From: Deltaproteobacteria bacterium
Lineage (GTDB): Bacteria; Desulfobacterota; RBG-13-43-22
NCBI GenBank assembly: GCA_016208255.1
Contig: JACQYK010000122.1
Span: 1 to 42,839, forward strand
Direction: 5' to 3'
Length of the DNA: 42,839 bases
This document shows positions 32,783 through 41,606 of this stretch, piece by piece. The notes under the pieces are model-generated. The model was given only the letters and a program-made list of their open reading frames with translations. It made no database searches and had not been told where the DNA came from. The stretch's first letter is position 1, and the number at the start of each line of letters is the position of its first letter. Made by a program: the position numbers and the translations under genes.

Positions 32783-33934
32783 TTATTGAACCTTTTTACT
32801 CTTTTCCCACCATTCCGACCATTTCTGGTGGTTTTCTCCATATTTTTTCCCGGTGATGTCTTTAAGGATCTTGGCCGCCCCACTGCGAATGCGGAGACTT
32901 TCATCCTGCAAGGCCTTGATCAAGGGATCGACGGCTTGTTCCTCAAATTTCCGGAGTGAACTTTGCGCCTCCTGCCTGATCTTTTTCAGATTATCCTTGA
33001 GCAGGGGGATGAGGGCGGGGATGGCCCGGGCATCACGAATTTCCCCCAGGGTTTTAATTGATTCGAATCGAACATCGAGATCGGTATCTTTCAGGGTATT
33101 GATCACCGCCAGCACCGATTGCGGGTCTTTGAATTTGGCCAGGGCCTCCACCGCTTTTTTTCTGACCTCGGCACTATTATCCTTTAGAGAGGCCTGGAGA
33201 GGAGTAACCGCCCTGGGATCTTTCAATTCAGACAAAGCTTCGACGGCCTTTTCCCGAACTTCCGCATTCTTGTCGGTTAGGATTGAAATAAGGGCCGGTA
33301 CGGCCCGGCTATCTTTAAAATTGGTTAGTGTTTCGATGGCTTGCTCTCTCACCTCCGGACTGCTGTCTTTGAGAGAAGCGATTACAGGATCAACAGCCTG
33401 CAAGTCTTTTAATTTCCCCAAGGTCTCAAGAGCCGCTTCCCTCACTTCCGGATTAGGGTCCTTTAAGGCTTGAATTAAGGCTGGGACAGCCTGGTGGTCT
33501 TTCAAATCTCCCAGGACTTCGGCTGCCCTTTCCTTCCCTTCAGCATTTTGATTTTTCAAAGCTGCGGTAAGCAAAGACACGGCCCCCAGGTCTTTCGTTT
33601 TGACCACCGCCTTGGCCGCTTCTTTTCCCGGTGAGGTAAAGTGACGCTCGGTCGGGAGCCAGACCGATTCGCTGTCTTCGAAAAGTGATATCAGAAATGG
33701 AACAGCCGGTGCGGCTTTTCGCCCCATCTTTCCCAAAGCGATGGCCCCTTCAATACGATCAAGGGTCTTCGGGGAATATAATTTTTCAATTTGCTGCCGA
33801 ATCGGCCCCGAAGTATCCTGCGGGATGGTATCTTTGGAAACTTTGGGCTGGCAGTTGCCGTAGGAAAAGAGGGTGATTATGAAAAAAGTGGCAAACAGAA
33901 AAATGAAAACCCTTTTTGAAAAGATTTTATCCAT
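32783..33934 (-). CDS. Exported HEAT-repeat protein
   Basis: 383 residues. After an N-terminal signal (VFIFLFATFFIITLFSYGNC, lipoprotein-like Cys at its end) the chain is built of about nine 31-residue HEAT/PBS-lyase-type repeats of the form LKDxxAVPALIxALKDxNPEVREAALETL, for example at residues 150-180 and the following units. HEAT arrays are curved scaffolds for protein-protein binding. The neighbouring repeats are very alike, pointing to recent internal duplication. The partner is unknown. It ends in a basic WSEWWEKSKKVQ tail. Confidence 0.88.
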   Translation of the reverse strand: MDKIFSKRVFIFLFATFFIITLFSYGNCQPKVSKDTIPQDTSGPIRQQIEKLYSPKTLDRIEGAIALGKMGRKAAPAVPFLISLFEDSESVWLPTERHFTSPGKEAAKAVVKTKDLGAVSLLTAALKNQNAEGKERAAEVLGDLKDHQAVPALIQALKDPNPEVREAALETLGKLKDLQAVDPVIASLKDSSPEVREQAIETLTNFKDSRAVPALISILTDKNAEVREKAVEALSELKDPRAVTPLQASLKDNSAEVRKKAVEALAKFKDPQSVLAVINTLKDTDLDVRFESIKTLGEIRDARAIPALIPLLKDNLKKIRQEAQSSLRKFEEQAVDPLIKALQDESLRIRSGAAKILKDITGKKYGENHQKWSEWWEKSKKVQ

Positions 33935-34151
33935 CGACAGTCTCCTTTCTTGTAATCCCTAAAAATGTTTATCTAAAATTTCGAAAGAGTATAAGACTAT
34001 GAAAAGAGGAGATCAAGCCAAAATTAACCCTTGGCCCCTTGAATCTTGGAGATGATCAGTCATTATTAATCCTTCGCCTTGTTTTTAATCAACAATGGGA
34101 TTAACATATAATCCAAACCTTGTGGTTTAAGGAAGCGGATATCGGAAAATC

Positions 34152-34697
34152 ATGGCCAGGCAACCGGAAGAAAAGAAGGCAAAAAATATTTTATTGGACA
34201 GACGGATTCGGGAAAAAATTTCAGGGGCGCAGGACCTTTTTGAGCTTTGGGGAGACACTTTGCGAAAGGACCCTCCTATTTTTTTTCTTTTGAACAGTCT
34301 GGACAAAAAGATTGCCGCTTCCAGGGAGGCCATGGAGGTTTTTGGCGTCGCCTCGGCCTGCAGACATTGCCTTGAGGAAGACGGGGCCACTTGTTGCGGG
34401 GCGGGTATCGAGAACCGGTACACCTCCCGCCTCCTTTTGATTAACCTCCTTTTGGGGAAGGCCCTCCCCCAAAAGCGTCTTTGGGGGAACAGCTGTTTCT
34501 TTCTTTCAGAAAACGGCTGCAGCCTGAAAGCGCGTCTGGTGTTATGCGTTAATTACCTCTGCCTCAAGATCCAGAGGTTGGGGCCTTCAGAAGAGTTGGC
34601 CCGCCTGCAAAAAATCACCGGGGAGGAAATGGATGAAAGCTTTATCCTGGAAGAAGCCGTTAAGAGGTTCATTGAAGAAAAATCCTATGGCAAATAA
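34152..34697 (+). CDS. Conserved Cys-rich protein, possible metal-cluster binder
   Basis: 181 residues, cytosolic. Key segment: ACRHCLEEDGATCCGAGIE (residues about 71-89), then NSCFFLSENGCSLKARLVLC with VNYLC. Seven or eight Cys in this arrangement resemble the CxxCC...C iron/zinc-chelating proteins (YkgJ-like), though I cannot name the family with certainty. The hydrophobic TSRLLLINLLLGKALP links the two halves. Its stop overlaps the next start by 11 bases, so it is coupled with the M48 peptidase gene. Confidence 0.7.
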   Translation: MARQPEEKKAKNILLDRRIREKISGAQDLFELWGDTLRKDPPIFFLLNSLDKKIAASREAMEVFGVASACRHCLEEDGATCCGAGIENRYTSRLLLINLLLGKALPQKRLWGNSCFFLSENGCSLKARLVLCVNYLCLKIQRLGPSEELARLQKITGEEMDESFILEEAVKRFIEEKSYGK

Positions 34698-35553
34698 GGC
34701 CTTGAAAATTTTCCCCATCCTCCTATGTCTTTTTACGATCTTCCTTCCGGCTTGTGAGAGTACGGATATTCAGACTGCCACCGATGCCGGGATTGATGCG
34801 GTAAAGGCCCTGACCCTTTCGGATAAGGATGTCCAGGATCTCTCCGAACAATCCGCCCGGTATTCAGACCAAAAACATGTTCTGGCGCCGCCTGAAAATA
34901 GATATTCCCTTCGCCTGCGTCGGATCGTCGGGAAACCCGGGAAGGAAGGAAATCTCAATTTTAACTATGGGGTTTATCTATCCCCTACGGTCAATGCCTT
35001 TGCCATGGCCAACGGGACCATTCGTCTTCATAGCGGTTTGATGGACAGGCTCAATGATGGGGAACTTCGTTTCGTCATCGGTCATGAAATGGGGCATATT
35101 GTGAAAAACCACATCCGCAAAAAAATCCGTCTGGCTTATGCGGCCAGTGCCGTCCGAAAAGGCGTTGCTTCTCAGAAAAACCTGGCCGGGGAGGTGGCTC
35201 GATCTCTGCTTGGGGATCTGGCAGAATCCCTGATGAATGCCCAGTTTTCACAACTGGAGGAAAAAGAGGCGGATGATTACGGATTGGTTTTTCTCAAGCG
35301 GGAAAAGAATAATCCCCAGAATGCCGTGTCGGCTCTCGAGAAATTAGCCAGGCTGGGTCCGGATCACTCTTTTCTGTCCAGTCATCCGGATCCGGGAAAA
35401 AGGGCCGAAAGACTGCAGGCGCAACTGGAAGGAAAGGCCGTATCGATAGAAGAGAATCGACAGAACTGGATTGCCAGACTCAAAGCCTTTTTGGAAAACA
35501 CTTTCCCTGCACTCTATAAGTATCTTGAAAAAATCCTCCCGGAGTCGGCCTGA
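34687..35553 (+). CDS. M48-family metallopeptidase, lipoprotein (LoiP/YggG-like)
   Basis: 288 residues from ATG 34687, chosen because it begins a lipoprotein signal (ILLCLFTIFLPACES, lipobox Cys); the longer frame to 34633 lies inside the previous gene. Zinc motif HEMGH near residue 133 in ELRFVIGHEMGHIVKNH, third ligand in EEKEADDYGLVFL near 197, and SSHPDPGKRAERL closing the domain. LoiP-type enzymes degrade or control outer-membrane proteins from the periplasm. The extra C-terminal helix (about 40 residues) is not conserved. Confidence 0.9.
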   Translation: MANKALKIFPILLCLFTIFLPACESTDIQTATDAGIDAVKALTLSDKDVQDLSEQSARYSDQKHVLAPPENRYSLRLRRIVGKPGKEGNLNFNYGVYLSPTVNAFAMANGTIRLHSGLMDRLNDGELRFVIGHEMGHIVKNHIRKKIRLAYAASAVRKGVASQKNLAGEVARSLLGDLAESLMNAQFSQLEEKEADDYGLVFLKREKNNPQNAVSALEKLARLGPDHSFLSSHPDPGKRAERLQAQLEGKAVSIEENRQNWIARLKAFLENTFPALYKYLEKILPESA

Positions 35554-35677
35554 AAAACATCAATGGCTTGTCCCTCTCCGGGGAGTCTCCGCTCATTAAA
35601 TCATATAGGGACACAAACTTAGAATTCTATTTGACGATCTGGAGAAAATCTGGTAGTCCTTTTCCTTAAATAATTAA

Positions 35678-35842
35678 AGATCCAGGTGCCCTTAATAAGG
35701 GCTTGCAAGGGAAGCCGGTGAAAGACCGGCGCGGTCCCGCCACTGTAATGGGGTACGAACCCTGCGTAACCACTATTCCGCTGATCGGAACGGGAAGGGC
35801 AGAGGGAGGAAAATCCCAGAGCCAGGAGACCTGTCTGGATCT
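35678..35842 (+). ncRNA. Cobalamin riboswitch
   Basis: Closing stem P1 is perfect: AGATCCAG (35678-35685) with CTGGATCT (35835-35842). Core conserved pieces are present in order: GGGAAGCCGGTGAAA...CCGGCGCGGTCCC, GCCACTGTAATG and the B12 box AGCCAGGAGACCTG (35820-35833). This RNA binds a cobalamin and usually turns down downstream expression. A strong terminator follows, so control is probably at transcription. Confidence 0.92.
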
Positions 35843-35892
35843 CCTCACGACATCGTCTTCGAGGTAAAGACCGGTGAGGGGGTTCGAAATTT

Positions 35893-35931
35893 GATCCCCA
35901 GCCGGCAGAGGCCCGGCCGGGGATTTTTTTT
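35893..35931 (+). terminator. Riboswitch-controlled terminator
   Basis: GATCCCC-A-GCCGG, 7-base loop, CCGGC-C-GGGGATT, followed by an unbroken T run. It lies between the riboswitch and ATG 35959, so ligand binding would decide whether the small gene is transcribed. Confidence 0.85.
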
Positions 35932-35958
35932 GGGCTTCCTCTCCGACAAGGAGGGGTC

Positions 35959-36297
35959 ATGGAAAAGAAGGGGGATACCATTCTGGAATGTTTTATCGTC
36001 AAAGGGAAGGGGTTTGATTTTCTGGGGGTCATTTATAAGGAAAAAGAAACGGGGCTGATGGCCCTAACCCGACAGGTTTTCCCCGGAAATCAGGTTCTTC
36101 TGGAGTATTACCGGGATGAAAATCAACAGAGATTATCGGACCGGCTGTTAAAAACCGCCGGCCAACTGGCAGACCGATACGGACTTCATCCGGTTCATTG
36201 GGTTTATCCCGGAGGTATTGAGGAAAGGCGATTCATCAGCGGACTCCGGGAGGCCAAAAAAGAAAAGGAATTTTGGCAAAGGGGTCTGCATAATTAG
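35959..36297 (+). CDS. Unrecognised small protein under a B12 riboswitch
   Basis: 112 residues, start ATG 35959 with AAGGAGGGGTC right upstream. MEKKGDTILECFIVKGKGFDF begins a predicted beta-rich domain; the rest (DRLLKTAGQLADRYGLHPVHW) is helical, with a basic tail. No signal peptide, no membrane helix, only one Cys and no family motif that I know. Its position right behind a cobalamin riboswitch and terminator implies a role in B12 supply or in a function backed up by a B12-independent route. A possible gene fragment follows in another frame. Confidence 0.75.
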   Translation: MEKKGDTILECFIVKGKGFDFLGVIYKEKETGLMALTRQVFPGNQVLLEYYRDENQQRLSDRLLKTAGQLADRYGLHPVHWVYPGGIEERRFISGLREAKKEKEFWQRGLHN

Positions 36298-36461
36298 GCA
36301 GCGCTTATTTCAACGACCCCAATCATTCCATGTACTGCGGCGGCCGGGCCATTGTCGGCGACGGTGACTTCAGCCGAGACGGAAAAAAATATCTGGTCCT
36401 GGTCAACATTATGAAACCCGGCTCATGGGAAGAACGTTTGGCACTGATCGAATTTGAATGA
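36294..36461 (+). pseudogene. Possible gene fragment in a shifted frame
   Basis: An open stretch reads AYFNDPNHSMYCGGRAIVG, DGDFSRDGKKYLVLVNIM and SWEERLALIEFE before TGA 36461. The composition looks protein-like, but there is no start with a ribosome site; its Met codons fall inside. It may be the tail of a lost gene or a frameshifted extension of the riboswitch-linked ORF. Bases 36462-36581 hold only the ddl leader. Confidence 0.35.
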
Positions 36462-36581
36462 ATTTTTGGGCGGAAAAAGGTAAGTCAAGGGTCTTACAAA
36501 TCCAAAGGGCCCACCTCCATAAAAGGTCCCGCACCGACGCTTCCCGGAAGGAGCAAACATAACCTGGGGGATAATTAAAAT

Positions 36582-37673
36582 ATGAAAAAAATAAAGGTTG
36601 GAATAATATTTGGTGGAAAGTCAGCCGAACACGAAGTCTCTCTGCAATCGGCCAAAAATGTTTATGAGGCCATCAATAGAGAAAAATATGAGCCGGTATT
36701 GATTGGAATTGACAAGTCCGGCCGATGGCTGTTAAGCGATGAGTCAAAGTTTTTGATCAATGAGAATAATCCAAAACTGATTAGGTTAAATCAGTCTCAG
36801 GAGGTCGTGACCTTTGCCCCGGAAAGCCATGGCTTGATTTCAAACATTACCAACCAAAAAGAAAGTGGCTCCGTTGATGTTGCTTTTCCAATCCTTCATG
36901 GTCCGATGGGGGAAGACGGTACGGTTCAAGGTCTTTTGAAATTAGCCAATATTCCTTTTGTAGGCTCCAGTGTACTAGGTTCCGCAGTGGGTATGGACAA
37001 GGACCTCATGAAGCGTCTTTTGCGCGATGGCGGTATTCCGATCGCACGATTTACCGCCGTGGCTCAGGGGGACGAGATTCCCGAATTTGATGTGCTCGCA
37101 AAAAAATTCGGCATTCCATTTTTTATAAAGCCCGCGAATATGGGTTCTTCCGTCGGGGTTAATAAGGTTCAGAATGAGAACGACTATAAAAAAGCAATGG
37201 CCGAGGCCTTTACCTTTGACTTGAAAGTGATTATAGAGGAATTGATAGAGGGAAGAGAAATTGAGTGTTCGGTACTTGGGAACAATCGTCCCATCGCCTC
37301 AACCATCGGGGAGATAAAATCCAGTCGCGACTTTTATTCCTACGAGGCAAAGTATATAGATGAAAATGGGGCCATACTTGAGATACCTGCCAATCTTCCA
37401 CAGGAAGTAATCCGGCATGCTCAAGAATTGGCCATCAATACTTTTAAGATTCTGTCTTGTGAGGGCCTGGGTCGAATAGATATGTTTTTAAAAGAAAACG
37501 ACGAAATTGTCGTAAATGAGATCAACACCATGCCGGGGTTTACTAAAATCAGTATGTATCCTAAGCTTTGGGAGGCGTCCGGAATTTCATATACGGAATT
37601 GATTGATCGACTTATACAGTTGGCGATTGAACGATTTGAGAAAGAGAAAAAATTAAAGACGAATTATTTATGA
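36582..37673 (+). CDS. ddl: D-alanine--D-alanine ligase
   Basis: 363 residues, ATP-grasp enzyme that makes the D-Ala-D-Ala end of peptidoglycan precursors. Seen: IIFGGKSAEHEVSLQSAKNV at the start, FPILHGPMGEDGTVQGLL near 105, FFIKPANMGSSVGVNKV near 183, EELIEGREIECSVLGN near 220 and metal-binding VNEINTMPGFTKISMYPKL near 308. Full length for the VanA/Ddl type B branch. Base composition is AT-richer than the flanking genes. GGGGGATA precedes ATG 36582. The YdeI-like gene overlaps its stop by four bases. Confidence 0.95.
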   Translation: MKKIKVGIIFGGKSAEHEVSLQSAKNVYEAINREKYEPVLIGIDKSGRWLLSDESKFLINENNPKLIRLNQSQEVVTFAPESHGLISNITNQKESGSVDVAFPILHGPMGEDGTVQGLLKLANIPFVGSSVLGSAVGMDKDLMKRLLRDGGIPIARFTAVAQGDEIPEFDVLAKKFGIPFFIKPANMGSSVGVNKVQNENDYKKAMAEAFTFDLKVIIEELIEGREIECSVLGNNRPIASTIGEIKSSRDFYSYEAKYIDENGAILEIPANLPQEVIRHAQELAINTFKILSCEGLGRIDMFLKENDEIVVNEINTMPGFTKISMYPKLWEASGISYTELIDRLIQLAIERFEKEKKLKTNYL

Positions 37674-37924
37674 GTACAGACTCTTCCCGCCTGAACCGTC
37701 CACGATATTCGATGCCGGATTTCGTTAAGAGAGCCCTGGAAGAAAGAGGTCTGATGGCGGCTTATCAAGAACGCCCCGACTACCAGCAGAATGACTATAT
37801 CGGCTGGATTTTTCGAGCCATACGGAAAGAGACGAAAGAAAAAAGACTTCTCCAGATGCTTGACGAACTGGAAGCGGGCGGGGTTTATATGAACATGAAG
37901 CATCCGGCCTCCAAGAATAGGTGA
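37670..37924 (+). CDS. YdeI/OmdA-type C-terminal domain protein
   Basis: 84 residues. RPDYQQNDYIGWIFRAIRKE-type sequence, then LLQMLDELEAGGVYMNMKHP, matches the short C-terminal segment of the YdeI/OmpD-associated (bacteriocin-protection) family, which binds or tolerates small peptides; the role is not well known. It starts within the ddl stop (ATGA), so translation is coupled. Confidence 0.75.
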   Translation: MSTDSSRLNRPRYSMPDFVKRALEERGLMAAYQERPDYQQNDYIGWIFRAIRKETKEKRLLQMLDELEAGGVYMNMKHPASKNR

Positions 37925-37953
37925 TCTCAACCATAAAGCCGGGGAGGATTCCC

Positions 37954-38700
37954 ATGTCGAACCATAAGACAGCCATAAAAAAGCCTCAGTTGATTATCCG
38001 ACCACCCGAAAGTATTTACCAGATCCGGGGAGAAATAGTGAACGGCACCTTCCAGGGCCGCTGGCATTTCTCCTTTGGTGACAATTACGATCCCGACCAC
38101 ATGCAATTTGGGACGCTCCGGGTTTTCAATGACGATACCCTCTCTCCGGGCGCCGTCTGGCCGCTTCATCCCCATCATGATATTGAAGTCGTCACCTATT
38201 GCGCCGAAGGCGAATTCCGCCATGCCGACCAGCGCGGCCAGGGCGGCATTCTCAAAAAAGGATGGGTCCAGCATACTACGGTAGGCCGGGGGATGTGGCA
38301 TTCGGAGATCAACAACCGATCAGACGGTCTGATGCGATTTATCCAGATGTGGTTCATTCCCTCCGAAGGGAACCTGACCCCTTCCATAGAACAAAAGGCC
38401 GTTGAAAAAAAAGAGAGAACCAACAGGCTCACCCCCTTGGTTTCAAATGCGCACCAGGAGGCCCTCCCCATTCATTCCGATGCCCTGGTTTATTCCTGCC
38501 TCCTTCAGGGAGGGCATAGCCTGGAGCATCCCTTGAAAGCCGGGCGAGGGGCTTATGTCTATGTGCTGGAAGGATCCGCCGTAGAAGCCAACGGCAACGT
38601 AATCCCGGTCTTGGGAGCGGCCCAGGTAAGGGGAGCCATGGATATCCATCTGTCCACTAAAAGCGAGGCCGAACTGCTTCTGGTCGATGTCGCGATCTGA
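37954..38700 (+). CDS. Pirin-family cupin protein
   Basis: 248 residues from ATG 37954 with GGGGAGGA upstream (the frame to 37921 lacks a site). N-terminal cupin with the pirin metal signature: WPLHPHHDIEVVTYC, EGEFRHAD and VQHTTVGRGMWHSEIN hold the three His and one Glu for iron. A second, degenerate cupin follows, with RGAYVYVLEGSAVEANG. Some pirins are quercetinases, others cofactors of transcription or metabolism. Third gene of the ddl row. Confidence 0.92.
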   Translation: MSNHKTAIKKPQLIIRPPESIYQIRGEIVNGTFQGRWHFSFGDNYDPDHMQFGTLRVFNDDTLSPGAVWPLHPHHDIEVVTYCAEGEFRHADQRGQGGILKKGWVQHTTVGRGMWHSEINNRSDGLMRFIQMWFIPSEGNLTPSIEQKAVEKKERTNRLTPLVSNAHQEALPIHSDALVYSCLLQGGHSLEHPLKAGRGAYVYVLEGSAVEANGNVIPVLGAAQVRGAMDIHLSTKSEAELLLVDVAI

Positions 38701-38803
38701 ACTCATGAGAGTTGTCAGCTTTTAGCGGTCCGCTTTTAGAAAAAACCCTCACGCCAATATGCCGCTGAGTCCCTCTTTGGGCAATCCCGGAATTTCATTT
38801 CTC

Positions 38804-38832
38804 TTGACCTGCAATATCGATTGAGATATTTT
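38804..38832 (+). promoter_or_regulatory. Sigma-70-like promoter for the dehydratase-family genes
   Basis: TTGACC (38804-38809), 17-base spacer, TATTTT (38827-38832), 48 bases before the GTG start at 38880. The gap 38701-38803 shows only a GCGG/CCGC small hairpin. Confidence 0.5.
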
Positions 38833-38879
38833 TAATCCAAAAAGTTTCTCAATAAATCGGTTTAATCATACAAGGCGCT

Positions 38880-40013
38880 GTGACTCCAAAAATTCCTTTT
38901 GCCGATCTCCTGGACGAAGTGGTTCAAATTGCCTCCCAGGACTGGACTGGGATCGCCTCTCATTTTCCTCCGGGACGCACGCCTATCGGTTTTTTTTGTC
39001 CTTATGTCCCTGAAGAACTTCTTCAGGCCGCCGGAGCTTTTCCCCTCCGGCTGATGGGAGGCCCGGTTGAGATCTCCCAGGCCCAGGGCCATCTGCCGAA
39101 TTTTTGCTGCCACCTGGTCAAATCCTCTCTGGAAAGTTACCTCCAGGGGGAATTGGATTTTTTAGAGGGGATCGTCTTCAGTCAAAGCTGTGACACCATG
39201 AAAGGCCTGGCTGATATCTGGGCCATTGAAAGCCGGCTTTCTTTTCAATTTAACCTGATGGTCCCTTCCCGTTTGAATTCCCCCCTGGCCCGGGACTATT
39301 TTAAAACCGAAGTGGAAGCTCTTAAAAAGGCTTTGGAAAAAAAGCTGGGGAATATTTCTCTAGAAAGCCTTCAGGAAGCAATCAGGCTTTTTAACGGCAT
39401 TCGAGACCGGCTCCGGGCCTTGTATTCTCTGAGGCGGCTTAATCCCGGACGGCTTTCCGGAAAGGGGTTGGCCCGGATCATTCGGGCCGGCTATCTGATG
39501 GATCGGACTCAATATCTCCGGTTGCTGACCGGGTTAGTGGATTCCCGGCCGGAGCAGTCCGAAACGAAGGATGCGGGAGTTCCCCTTTTCCTCTCCGGAA
39601 ACATCGTTCATTCGGGCGATTGGTTTTCCTTGATCGAAGAGGCGGGGGGGACCATTGCCGGAGACGACCTGTGCAGCGGGGCACGGACCTTCCGTTTAAC
39701 CGTAAAAGAGGAGGGCGATCCCCTGGAGGCCCTGGTGGACCGCTATTTTACCATCTTTTTCTGCCCGACCAAGCATCAGGGAATTCAGGCCCATCAGGAG
39801 CTTCTCTTAAGAGAGGTCCGGGAATCAGGGGCCAAAGGGGTTATTTTTATTTTCTATAAATATTGCGAACCCTATTATTTCGATTATCCCGATTTGAAAA
39901 AAGCCCTGGAGGCCGAAGGTCTTCCCACGCTGTTACTGGAGATCGAAGATCCATCGCTATCCAGAGGACAAATAAAAACCAGGGTGCAGGCTTTTGTGGA
40001 AATGCTTTCTTGA
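38880..40013 (+). CDS. 2-hydroxyacyl-CoA dehydratase / benzoyl-CoA reductase family subunit (HgdB-like)
   Basis: 377 residues from GTG 38880 (weak AAGG site, but the sequence before it is not coding). These iron-sulfur proteins, powered by an ATP-dependent activator, remove water from 2-hydroxyacyl-CoA or reduce aromatic rings. Seen: PIGFFCPYVPEELLQAAGAF (first Cys ligand), FCCHLVKSSLESYL, FSQSCDTMKGLADIW (Cys), FLSGNIVHSGDWFSLIEEAG starting the second half and FYKYCEPYYFDYPDL. These Cys would hold the [4Fe-4S] cluster. No activator (HgdC/BadG-like) gene is in the window. Confidence 0.88.
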   Translation: MTPKIPFADLLDEVVQIASQDWTGIASHFPPGRTPIGFFCPYVPEELLQAAGAFPLRLMGGPVEISQAQGHLPNFCCHLVKSSLESYLQGELDFLEGIVFSQSCDTMKGLADIWAIESRLSFQFNLMVPSRLNSPLARDYFKTEVEALKKALEKKLGNISLESLQEAIRLFNGIRDRLRALYSLRRLNPGRLSGKGLARIIRAGYLMDRTQYLRLLTGLVDSRPEQSETKDAGVPLFLSGNIVHSGDWFSLIEEAGGTIAGDDLCSGARTFRLTVKEEGDPLEALVDRYFTIFFCPTKHQGIQAHQELLLREVRESGAKGVIFIFYKYCEPYYFDYPDLKKALEAEGLPTLLLEIEDPSLSRGQIKTRVQAFVEMLS

Positions 40014-40347
40014 AAAAAATGTTCAACGTTCAATGTTCAAGGTTCAAAATTCAAAGTGAGGGACCGGAGGAAACTAATAGGCAAAAAAGCAGGCATCATA
40101 GGCTTCGAACAGGCTTGGAATATATGTTTCCCATTCTTCTATGAATCCATCAACTTTGATGAATTTGTAACAATCTCCAAAGCCGTCACCCCCACGAAGC
40201 CTGCCCCCGAGTGTCTTCAGAGGGGGCGGGGGTCTCCTGCCAAGGCGGGATTGAGTTTCTGGGTTCCCGTTTTCACGGGAATGACGAATTCGGGCTTTTG
40301 GCGATTTTTTCTAACTTGTCAACCTTGAACCTTGAACTAAAAAAATC
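40014..40347. repeat. Repeat region between the two dehydratase-family genes
   Basis: Short GTTCAA repeats (GTTCAACGTTCAATGTTCAA, 40021-40040), a possible unexplained coding-like piece (AGIIGFEQAWNICFPFFYES, about 40087-40149), then family R3: CCCCCACGAAGC..., a CCGTTTTCACGGGAATGACG palindrome and the 41-bp unit 40281-40321, the inverse of 9229-9270. Ends CCTTGAACCTTGAAC. Confidence 0.6.
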
Positions 40348-41574
40348 ATGTCTTCAGACCAAACAAAATCTCCCTCCTATCATCCGATAAAAGCAACCGC
40401 GGCCTACCGCCGGCTGATGCAGGGCTATTATTTGATGGCCACCCATCCCAAATGGATTGGGAAAAAATTGGCCTGGATTACCAGCGGCGGGCCGGTGGAA
40501 CCCCTCTATGCCATGGGGGTCCTTCCTTTTTACCCGGAAAACTACGGGGCTATGTGCGGCGCAGGCCGAGAAGCGGTATCCCTGTGCGAGACGGCGGAAT
40601 CTCAGGGGTATTCCCGGGACCTCTGTTCTTATGCCCGGTTGGATATCGGCAGTTCCCTCAGCGGGAAGGGACCCCTGGGTGTTCTGCCTAAACCTGATTT
40701 TCTGGTCTGTGCCAACAATATTTGCGGCACGGTCATCAAATGGTATGAGATCCAGGCTCGTAAATTCCGGGTGCCCCTTTTTTTTCTGGACATCCCCTTT
40801 ATCCATAAGGACCTCAACGATCACACCTTGCAATATGTCCGGCGACAGATGGAGGAATATGTTGCTTTTCTGGAAAAGGTTTGCCGGCGGCCGTTTCCGG
40901 AAAAGCGCTTCTTGAAGGTTACCGCCAGATCCATTGAGGCGGTCGGCTTATGGAAGGAGATCCTGGAACTTTCCCGTATTCACCCGGCGCCTTTTGCCGC
41001 CTTTGACGCCTTTATCCACATGGCCCCTATTGTCACCCTGCGGGGGACCGGCTGGGCCGTCCGTTATTATCAAAAACTTAAAAAAGAACTGGAAGACCGG
41101 GTGGAAAAAGGCCAGGGGGCCTTTGCCCGGGAGGAGATCCGGCTGATCTGGGACAATATTCCCATCTGGTATGACATCCGGAATCTATCCCGTCTTCTGG
41201 CCCGGCAGGGGGCGGTCCTGGTGGCCGATACCTACACCTCGGCCTGGACCTTAAAACCTTTGGATATGGACAATCCCCTGGAGAGCCTGTCCCGCTCTTA
41301 TGCCTCGGTTCTTCTCAATTTGGGATTGGAACATAAGGTGTCCAACATGGCGGAGTTGATGAAACAGTATCAGGCTGACGGATTTATCATGCATTCCAAT
41401 CGGAGCTGCAAGACCTATTCGCTCGGTCAGTATGATATCAGGAAAAGGGTTTCGGAACTGACCGGCAAACCCGGCCTGATCATTGAGGCCGATCACACCG
41501 ATTCCCGCAGTTACGCCCCGGTCCAAGTCGAAAAGCAGATAGAGGCCTTCGTGGAAATGGCCCGGGAGAAATAA
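40348..41574 (+). CDS. 2-hydroxyacyl-CoA dehydratase / benzoyl-CoA reductase family subunit (BcrB-like)
   Basis: 408 residues. WITSGGPVEPLYAMGVLPFYPENYGAMC (given in part), CETAESQGYSRDLCSYARLD and FLVCANNICGTVIKWY are the marks of the second subunit of these two-part enzymes, with several candidate cluster Cys. RSCKTYSLGQYDIRKRV and LIIEADHTDSRSY close the second half. Together with 38880-40013 it could make one alpha/beta enzyme acting on a hydroxyacyl- or aromatic-CoA. There is no ribosome site before ATG 40348, so an alternative start within the first 40 codons is possible. Confidence 0.88.
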   Translation: MSSDQTKSPSYHPIKATAAYRRLMQGYYLMATHPKWIGKKLAWITSGGPVEPLYAMGVLPFYPENYGAMCGAGREAVSLCETAESQGYSRDLCSYARLDIGSSLSGKGPLGVLPKPDFLVCANNICGTVIKWYEIQARKFRVPLFFLDIPFIHKDLNDHTLQYVRRQMEEYVAFLEKVCRRPFPEKRFLKVTARSIEAVGLWKEILELSRIHPAPFAAFDAFIHMAPIVTLRGTGWAVRYYQKLKKELEDRVEKGQGAFAREEIRLIWDNIPIWYDIRNLSRLLARQGAVLVADTYTSAWTLKPLDMDNPLESLSRSYASVLLNLGLEHKVSNMAELMKQYQADGFIMHSNRSCKTYSLGQYDIRKRVSELTGKPGLIIEADHTDSRSYAPVQVEKQIEAFVEMAREK

Positions 41575-41606
41575 AAACGGACGGCCTTCTTAAGAAGGGG
41601 GGGAAA

